Part shown: positions 7,040 to 12,164 of the stretch, in pieces
How the letters are laid out: each line of letters starts with the position of its first letter
How positions within the stretch are numbered: the first letter of the stretch is position 1
Origin: Gemmatimonadota bacterium
GTDB taxonomy: Bacteria > GCA-2686955
Length of the DNA stretch: 12,164 bases
Assembly (NCBI GenBank): GCA_026991065.1
Contig: JALXCG010000720.1
Span: 1 to 12,164 of the forward strand
Direction: 5' to 3'
Made by a program: the position numbers and the translations under genes
Notes under the pieces: generated by a model
Seen by the model: the letters and a program-made list of their open reading frames with translations, nothing else
Databases searched by the model: none
Told to the model about the DNA's origin: nothing

Positions 7040-8818
7040 ATGCCAGTATCAGACCTGACCTTTTCCATGGTGGGCTCCGGCGGCGACGGCGTGGTGACCA
7101 TGGGGACCATGGTTGCGCAGTCCGCGGCGGCCGTGGGGCTCAACGTAATGAAGGTCGAGGCGTACGGACCCCAGATTCGCGGTGGCGAATCATCCTGTAC
7201 GGTCCGCATCAGCTCCGAACCGATTTTTGCTCAGGGGGACGCTTCTCAAGTCCTCGTGGTTTTCAACTGGGCGGATTTTGCGCGTTTTCGCGGCGAGATC
7301 CAGGTGAGCCCGGATGCCATCGTTCTTTACGAAGCGAAAGACAAGACTCCGCGCGACCAAGTCGATCTGGGGTGCGACGAAGATGTGCGCTGGGTACCGG
7401 TTCCCTTTACGAAATTGGCCAAGAGCGCTGCCGGCACCACGCTGGCAAAGAACATTGTGACGCTCGGGCTTCTCAGCGAGCTTTTCAATATTCCGCAAGA
7501 TGCGATTCTTCGCGCAATTACCAAGAAATTCAGCGCCAAGAAGGCCGCGGTTCTCGAAGCCAACCTCAAGGGGTTCCAGGCGGGCATCGAATATGCCCAT
7601 GAGATCGAGGCGCAGTGCTCCGGCAAACGACTGCAGTACAAGCCGGGCGAGGCCAAACTGCTCATGTCCGGGAACGAGGCGGCTGCAGTTGGCGCCATCC
7701 ACGCCGGATGTCGCTTCTTCGCCGGCTATCCCATCACACCCTCTTCGGAGATTCTGCACTATCTGTCGAAGTGGCTTCCCCGAGTGGGCGGGCGACTCAT
7801 TCAGACTGAGGATGAACTTTCGGCGATTGGCGCGGTGCTGGGCGGCTCGTTCGCGGGTGTGAAATCGATGACCGCGACCTCCGGGCCAGGGCTGGCGTTG
7901 ATGACCGAGATGCTCGGTCTGGCCTCCATGGCCGAGATCCCGGCCGTCATTATCGACGTGCAGCGCGGCGGTCCCTCGACCGGGCTGCCGACCAAAAGCG
8001 AACAGTCCGACCTGTGGCAGGCGCTGTGGGGATCTCACGGTGACGCTCCGCGCGTTGTTCTGGCGCCAACCGATGTTGAAGACTGCTTCCATGCCACGGT
8101 GACCGCGTTCAATATCGCGGAGGAATCGCAACTGCCGGTGATCGTGCTCTCCGATCAGTTCATTGCGCAGCGCTCGGAGTCCCTCTCCATGCTGACACTG
8201 GACCACGAAGTTGTCGGGCGTCAGGTTCCGTCGGCCGGTGATCTGGAGAACTACGAGCGCTACCGCGATACCAAATCCGGGATCTCTCCCATGTCCTGGC
8301 CGGGGATCAAGGGCGGTGAGTACCAGACCAACGGTTTGGAGCACAACGCCGACGGCTCTCCGACGTCGATGTACTTGGTGCACGAGAAGATGAATGCCAA
8401 GCGTTACCGGAAGCTCACTCCGGTCCGCGACAAATACAGCATTTACAAGCGCTATGGGTCGGAACAGGCCGACGTGGGCATCATCTGCTGGGGTTCCTCG
8501 AAGGGGCCCGTCAAAGAGGCCGTGCAGCGTGCGAACGGCCGTGGCGAAAAGGTCTCGGCATTTGTCCCGCAGTTGCTCTACCCCTTCCCGGCGAGGGAGT
8601 TCAGGGATTACCTGAAGAGCGTCCGCGAAGTCATTGTGGCTGAACTCAGCTATTCAGCACAGTTCTACAAGTATCTGCGCACGTTCCTTCAACTCCCGGA
8701 GGGGCATACTTATGTGTTCAAACGCTCCGGTGGCAAGAATCTGACTGTCCTTGAAGTCGAGAACAAGATCCAGAAGGTACTCGAGATGAGTTCCCTTCGC
8801 CGAGAGGTGCTGGTATGA
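7040..8818 (+). CDS. korA: 2-oxoacid:ferredoxin oxidoreductase, fused gamma-alpha subunit
   Basis: With KorB, this enzyme converts a 2-oxoacid (2-oxoglutarate or a related acid) and CoA to acyl-CoA and CO2, reducing ferredoxin; some homologues also run in reverse. The start is ATG 7040, with GAGAGG nine bases upstream. The frame is open from 6893, but those 49 extra residues do not fit the family. The protein has 592 residues. The gamma domain occupies about 1-190, with SMVGSGGDGVVTMG (9-22) and EAYGPQIRGGESS (40-52). The alpha (pyrimidine-binding) domain follows from about 205, with GNEAAAVGAIHAGC (211-224), GYPITPSSEI (229-238), QTEDELSAIGA (255-265) and VQRGGPSTGLPT (308-319). Gamma-alpha fusion is typical of bacterial KorA. 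It shares an ATGA overlap with korB and forms a two-gene operon. No delta (ferredoxin-like) subunit is present, so external ferredoxin should be the acceptor. The exact substrate cannot be told from sequence. Confidence 0.94.
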   Translation: MPVSDLTFSMVGSGGDGVVTMGTMVAQSAAAVGLNVMKVEAYGPQIRGGESSCTVRISSEPIFAQGDASQVLVVFNWADFARFRGEIQVSPDAIVLYEAKDKTPRDQVDLGCDEDVRWVPVPFTKLAKSAAGTTLAKNIVTLGLLSELFNIPQDAILRAITKKFSAKKAAVLEANLKGFQAGIEYAHEIEAQCSGKRLQYKPGEAKLLMSGNEAAAVGAIHAGCRFFAGYPITPSSEILHYLSKWLPRVGGRLIQTEDELSAIGAVLGGSFAGVKSMTATSGPGLALMTEMLGLASMAEIPAVIIDVQRGGPSTGLPTKSEQSDLWQALWGSHGDAPRVVLAPTDVEDCFHATVTAFNIAEESQLPVIVLSDQFIAQRSESLSMLTLDHEVVGRQVPSAGDLENYERYRDTKSGISPMSWPGIKGGEYQTNGLEHNADGSPTSMYLVHEKMNAKRYRKLTPVRDKYSIYKRYGSEQADVGIICWGSSKGPVKEAVQRANGRGEKVSAFVPQLLYPFPAREFRDYLKSVREVIVAELSYSAQFYKYLRTFLQLPEGHTYVFKRSGGKNLTVLEVENKIQKVLEMSSLRREVLV

Positions 8819-9702
8819 CAACCGTGACAACGACGCCGCAAAAGCCCGTGTTCAAGGCCAAGGACTACAAGACTGATCTCAAGCCGGTATGGTGCCCCGG
8901 GTGCGGGGACTTTGGAGTCCTCAATGCTCTGCACCGCGCGCTTGCGGAGTTGCAGATCGAGCCATGGAATACGGTCGTTTTGTCCGGGATCGGCTGCTCA
9001 TCGCGCCTTCCGGGCTACGTGGCCACTTATGGGTTCAACAGCGTTCATGGGCGCGCACTTCCAATCGCAACCGGCGTCAAGGTGGCGCGGCCCGATCTCA
9101 CCGTAGTGGCGACCGGTGGTGATGGCGACGGTGTGGCGATTGGCGGCAATCACTTCATTCATGCTTGCCGGCGCAATATCGACATCACCTACATCCTGAT
9201 GGACAATGAGATCTACGGTCTCACCAAAGGGCAAGTGGCACCAACCACTCCAACGGGCGACAAGACCAAGTCCACTTTCTGGGGCAATCCCGAGCCTTCG
9301 GTAGATCCCTGTGAACTGGCCATATCGACTGGTGCCAGTTGGGTGGGCCGGGGTTTCTCCGGTGACATGAAAGGGTTGGTCAAACTCGTGGTGGACGCAC
9401 TGAACCATCATGGGTTTTCGTTCCTCAATATCATGTCTCCTTGTGTGACTTTCCGCGGGGATGATCAGTTCGCTCTATTGAAGGAGAAACTGCAACATGT
9501 CCCCGAGGATCATGATCGCACCAGTCGCCGTGCCGCACTTCTATATACGCGCGAGACTGATGTGCTGACGACCGGTGTGCTCTATGAAGTGGAGAAACCG
9601 TCGCTGCTCGATCAACTTGAAGATGTGCGGCAGCGCTCGATGGTGGATTCCCATGTGCCGACCACCCAAGATCTATTGAAGGATTTCTATCCCTCCTTCT
9701 AG
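8815..9702 (+). CDS. korB: 2-oxoacid:ferredoxin oxidoreductase, beta (thiamine diphosphate-binding) subunit
   Basis: This 295-residue catalytic partner of KorA carries the thiamine diphosphate site and one iron-sulfur cluster. Its ATG overlaps the korA stop (ATGA), which indicates coupled translation and fixed stoichiometry. PVWCPGCGDFGVLNALHRAL (residues 24-43) supplies Cys27 and Cys30, SGIGCSS gives Cys61 and MSPCVTFRGDD gives Cys210. Together these four match the usual [4Fe-4S] ligands of the family. The Mg/thiamine diphosphate motif is GGDGDG (101-106) with Asn131 in DNEIYGLTKGQ. The length is normal for bacterial KorB. A terminator follows directly, so the operon has two genes. Pyruvate or branched-chain 2-oxoacids remain possible substrates, but the KorAB architecture makes 2-oxoglutarate most likely. 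Confidence 0.95.
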   Translation: MTTVTTTPQKPVFKAKDYKTDLKPVWCPGCGDFGVLNALHRALAELQIEPWNTVVLSGIGCSSRLPGYVATYGFNSVHGRALPIATGVKVARPDLTVVATGGDGDGVAIGGNHFIHACRRNIDITYILMDNEIYGLTKGQVAPTTPTGDKTKSTFWGNPEPSVDPCELAISTGASWVGRGFSGDMKGLVKLVVDALNHHGFSFLNIMSPCVTFRGDDQFALLKEKLQHVPEDHDRTSRRAALLYTRETDVLTTGVLYEVEKPSLLDQLEDVRQRSMVDSHVPTTQDLLKDFYPSF

Positions 9703-9716
9703 CTGACTGCGGACAG

Positions 9717-9762
9717 GCCCCGGAAATGAGCAAGCTCTATTTCCGGGGCTTCCTGTTTTCTG
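9717..9762 (+). terminator. Rho-independent terminator of korAB
   Basis: GCCCCGGAAAT (9717-9727) and ATTTCCGGGGC (9739-9749) form a perfect 11-bp stem. GAG/CTC (9728-9730 and 9735-9737) extends it inward with a one-base bulge. A T-rich stretch, TTCCTGTTTTCTGTTCT, follows at once. It starts 15 bases after the korB stop and is the clearest terminator in the window. Confidence 0.9.
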
Positions 9763-9859
9763 TTCTGGGCGTCTGCTCTTCCGGTGCAGTTCGTGGTGGC
9801 CGTCATGCATGAGCCGCAGAATGCGTTAGGATTGGAGCGGGGCGCCCGGCATCTTTCTG

Positions 9860-9887
9860 CTGCGGCATCCACAACGACCTGCCGCAG
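9860..9887 (+). other. Hairpin in the leader of the LVIVD-repeat gene
   Basis: CTGCGGCA (9860-9867) and TGCCGCAG (9880-9887) pair perfectly around a 12-base loop, 19 bases before the Shine-Dalgarno GTGAGG (9906-9911). There is no T-tract, so it is probably a 5' UTR stem or a protein-binding palindrome. The rest of 9763-9919 shows no gene and no convincing promoter hexamers. Confidence 0.35.
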
Positions 9888-9919
9888 GCAGGCAGAAGCA
9901 ACCCAGTGAGGATCCGCGG

Positions 9920-12091
9920 ATGCGACCATACTACCTGGCGATTCTCCTCGCCCTGACCACGAGCAGTCTTCCGGCGCAGGGCGCCTCGGTTGACTTGACA
10001 CAGCGTGCCCTTGGCGGGCCGGCTTTGGCCTTGGCGCATGGCTCTGGCTACCTCTACCAGGGGGCCGGCAGCGCGCTCCAAGTGCGTGATGAACTGAGTG
10101 GAGACCTGCTTTTCGAGGTCCATGCAGAGGGGCCCATCCGAGGCCTGGCTTGGAGTGAATCTCACCTGGTCGCGGCGGTTGACGCCGCGGGGTTGGCAGT
10201 CTTCTCCCTGGCCGATCCAGCCGCGCCGGAACTCCTGACCACGCTGGAACTCGGTGCATCTGCGCTGGCCGTTGATCTGGTTGATACGCTCGCACATGTT
10301 GCCGCCGGAGCGGGGGGTTACTTCATCGTCGATCTGGCCAAACCTTCCAAACCCAAGCTGCTCGGCCATCTTGTCACCGAAGACTACGCTTATCGCGACC
10401 TGGAAGCTGAACCCGGGCGCTCCATTGTCGCCAGTAACGATGCCATCTGGTGGATCGACACCGAGGACCCGGCGGAGCCTTTCGTTGCCGGTGGTCTGGG
10501 CGGAATCGGTGATCCGCGTGGCGTTGACCTGGTCGGGAATACCGCATACGTAGCTGCCGGCGCCAACGCGCTTGAGATTGTTGACGTGAGTCAACCCGAT
10601 CTGATGACGCGTCTCGGGGGGCTGCCGGCGGGTGGTGAGGCTGTTGCCGTAACCGTTGTGGACACCTTGGCCCTGATCGCGGATCAAGTGCGGGGAGTCC
10701 GAGTCGCTGCGGTGGCGAATCCCCACGCGCCGATTGAGAGGGGGGCGGTCAATACGGCGGTCGCTGCTGCGAGCCTGGTGGTGTCCGGCAATAATCTGGT
10801 AAGTGTGGGAGGATCGACCGGCGGTCTGGACATTGTCTGGTTTGGGCAGCCGGACCATCCACAAGTGGTCTCATCCTACTACACTGGTGGACGTTGCGCC
10901 GGCAGCGTGGCGATTCCGGCGGGGGTTGCTGTCGGAGTCGGCACGGGCGGAGTCGAACTGCTTTCGGCGACCAACCCGTTCTTCTTGGAGCAGGTGTCGC
11001 GAGTAGAAACCAACGGTTCAGTGCTTGCGATCGATGCCGTGGATGGTTTGGTCTTTGCCGCGCAGGGGACTGAAGGCTTGGCGATCATCGACGCGGTGGT
11101 CCCGAGCGAGCCCCATCTGCTGGCCACGATCACCGGCGATGCATCCTGGGATGGCGTTTCGGTAAACGGAAACTATGCCTACATGCTCGCGACCGAAAGC
11201 CGAAGGGTGCGGGTTGTTGATGCGACTCACGCCGATGTGCCGCTGCTCTCCGCGGCTGTCGTCTCCTTCGATGAACCGGTCGCCGGAATCGCCACCGGTG
11301 ACTCATTGGTTTTCGTCGGCCTTGCTGGTCAGGTCGGCAGCGACGCAGGCTTGGCCGTGTTGGATGCGAGCCTACCGATTGCGCCGGAACAGGTTGGCAC
11401 ATTGCGCGGCTACGAGAATGTCTACGGCGTCGCGAGCGCCGGGGGGCGGGCCTTCCTGGCAGCGGGCACAGCCGGATTGATCCCGGTTGATGTGAGCCGG
11501 CCGCAGTACCCCCTGGCACAGCTTCCCTGGCGACCGACCGAGGGCGCGGTGGTCGCGGCATCGATCCGCGGCGATCGCGCGGCCCTGCTGCTGCGCCTTG
11601 AAACGCGGGATGCCCTGGTCTATCTGGATGTCACGGAGGGCGATTTGCCCAGGGAATTGGGGCGCTACGAAGCCACTTTTCTTGGCGATCGTGTGGTCTG
11701 CGAATCGGACTCGGTAGTACGGGTCAGTGGACCGCTGACCGGGGTGGCGACTTTGCGCATCGATGAGTCCGTGGGAATTCTCGAGCCGGTCGGTGGCGCG
11801 ACGCCTCCCCTACAGGCCGCCCTCGCTCCGCCGTCACCCAATCCGTTCAATCCATGGACGATTCTGGCTTTTGACACGCAGCGCGCCAACAGCAAAGTAG
11901 ATCTGACGGTCTATGATCTGCAGGGACACAGTGTGCGGCAATTGTTGTCGGAGGTGGTCCCCTCAGGGCACCACGAAGTTCGCTTTGATGGCCGCAACGA
12001 TCGCGGTGATCCATTGGCCAGCGGTGTCTACGTTGCTCGCCTGGATGTCGGCGGAGAGCGGCTTCTGCGGCGGATGATTCTGCTGCGCTGA
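9920..12091 (+). CDS. Secreted LVIVD-repeat beta-propeller protein with a FlgD/Por-type C-terminal domain
   Basis: This 723-residue protein starts at ATG 9920, with GTGAGG eight bases upstream. Residues 1-21 are a signal peptide (LAILLALTTSS core, then PAQG-A). Residues about 49-580 are built from about 13 LVIVD-type repeats of the form GLxVxDxxxPxxPxLLxxx. They begin near 49, 90, 132, 175, 216, 259, 301, 343, 385, 428, 476, 518 and 563, so the period is close to 42 residues. Clear copies are GGYFIVDLAKPSKPKLLGHL (132), EGLAIIDAVVPSEPHLLATI (385) and AGLAVLDASLPIAPEQVGTL (476). Each repeat should be one propeller blade, so one large or two six- to seven-bladed propellers are expected. The tail from about 637 repeats the protease module: PSPNPFNPW, LTVYDLQGHSVRQLL, ASGVYVARLDV and RRMILLR. 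No catalytic residues are evident. It is probably a surface or extracellular adhesion, binding or scaffold protein and stands as its own transcription unit after the korAB terminator. Confidence 0.88.
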   Translation: MRPYYLAILLALTTSSLPAQGASVDLTQRALGGPALALAHGSGYLYQGAGSALQVRDELSGDLLFEVHAEGPIRGLAWSESHLVAAVDAAGLAVFSLADPAAPELLTTLELGASALAVDLVDTLAHVAAGAGGYFIVDLAKPSKPKLLGHLVTEDYAYRDLEAEPGRSIVASNDAIWWIDTEDPAEPFVAGGLGGIGDPRGVDLVGNTAYVAAGANALEIVDVSQPDLMTRLGGLPAGGEAVAVTVVDTLALIADQVRGVRVAAVANPHAPIERGAVNTAVAAASLVVSGNNLVSVGGSTGGLDIVWFGQPDHPQVVSSYYTGGRCAGSVAIPAGVAVGVGTGGVELLSATNPFFLEQVSRVETNGSVLAIDAVDGLVFAAQGTEGLAIIDAVVPSEPHLLATITGDASWDGVSVNGNYAYMLATESRRVRVVDATHADVPLLSAAVVSFDEPVAGIATGDSLVFVGLAGQVGSDAGLAVLDASLPIAPEQVGTLRGYENVYGVASAGGRAFLAAGTAGLIPVDVSRPQYPLAQLPWRPTEGAVVAASIRGDRAALLLRLETRDALVYLDVTEGDLPRELGRYEATFLGDRVVCESDSVVRVSGPLTGVATLRIDESVGILEPVGGATPPLQAALAPPSPNPFNPWTILAFDTQRANSKVDLTVYDLQGHSVRQLLSEVVPSGHHEVRFDGRNDRGDPLASGVYVARLDVGGERLLRRMILLR
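11828..12088 (+). other. FlgD-Ig-like / Por-type C-terminal domain of the LVIVD-repeat protein
   Basis: Residues about 637-723 align by eye with the end of the M6 protease: the PNPFNP start, VYDLxGxxVRxLL, SGxHxVxxxGxxDxGxxLASGVY and RRMxLLK/R at the very end. The two proteins are unrelated elsewhere, so this is a shared sorting or anchoring module. Confidence 0.85.
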
Positions 12092-12142
12092 CCCGGGCTG
12101 CGCGCCATTCTTTCGTCGCGGCGTGCTTTGCCGAGAGGCGGA

Positions 12143-12158
12143 TCCGGGAGCCCCCGGA
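12143..12158. terminator. Possible terminator hairpin at the window edge
   Basis: TCCGGG (12143-12148) and CCCGGA (12153-12158) form a 6-bp GC-rich stem around AGCC, 51 bases after the stop of the LVIVD-repeat gene. The window ends before any T-tract could be seen. Confidence 0.35.
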
Positions 12159-12164
12159 CCCGCC

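Noticed and set aside
7190-8383. Open frame of 397 codons on the minus strand opposite korA
   Set aside because: It lies entirely within korA, shows biased Arg/Gly/His composition and no recognisable domain.
9803-10864. Open frame of 353 codons on the minus strand opposite the LVIVD-repeat gene
   Set aside because: It is antisense to a clear repeat protein with signal peptide and sorting module, and has no motif of its own.
1-12164. CRISPR arrays, insertion sequences, tRNA or rRNA genes
   Set aside because: No regularly spaced identical repeats, transposase motifs, terminal inverted repeats with target duplications, or tRNA-like cloverleaf sequences were seen.

Overview
The window looks like a chromosomal segment from a GC-rich, two-membrane bacterium, probably of the FCB superphylum or a neighbouring lineage such as Eisenbacteria, Krumholzibacteriota or Latescibacteria. 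The main clue is that two otherwise unrelated secreted proteins end in the same module of about 85 residues. It starts at a PNPFNP motif, contains an IYDLxG/VYDLxG strand and an ASGVYxxRL strand, and ends in RRMxLLK/R at the stop codon. This is the FlgD-Ig-like / Por-type C-terminal domain common in those phyla. The placement is inferred; no rRNA or other phylogenetic marker is present.

Layout, left to right. (1) Positions 3-1283, plus strand: the 3' part of a gene whose start lies outside the window. It encodes a PDZ domain, a His-rich linker and a six-bladed TolB-like propeller. (2) Positions 1280-2086: a small secreted protein of unknown function, joined to the first gene by a GTGA stop/start overlap. 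(3) Positions 2154-4916: a large secreted M6 (immune inhibitor A-like) zinc metalloprotease with extra C-terminal domains. (4) Two perfect hairpins between convergent genes (4923-4984). (5) Positions 4987-6645, minus strand: an acyl-CoA dehydrogenase with a long C-terminal extension. (6) A 394-bp divergent intergenic region holding an 8-bp inverted repeat. (7) korA and korB (7040-9702), which overlap by ATGA and are followed by a strong rho-independent terminator. (8) Positions 9920-12091: a secreted protein of about 13 LVIVD-type beta-propeller repeats with the same C-terminal module as the M6 protease.

Functionally there are two themes. The outer genes are extracytoplasmic: protein degradation (M6, and probably an M28-type peptidase upstream of the PDZ) and propeller scaffold proteins. 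The central divergent pair is metabolic. The acyl-CoA dehydrogenase oxidises acyl-CoA thioesters. KorAB interconverts a 2-oxoacid and CoA with an acyl-CoA, CO2 and reduced ferredoxin. A degrader of external protein that ferments or oxidises amino-acid-derived 2-oxoacids and acyl-CoAs would fit, but that link is inferred.

I found no tRNA, rRNA, CRISPR array, insertion sequence or phage gene. Nothing here is a clear-cut new system. The least explained items are the coupled secreted protein at 1280-2086, the regular 42-residue repeat array in the last gene, and the inverted repeat upstream of korA.
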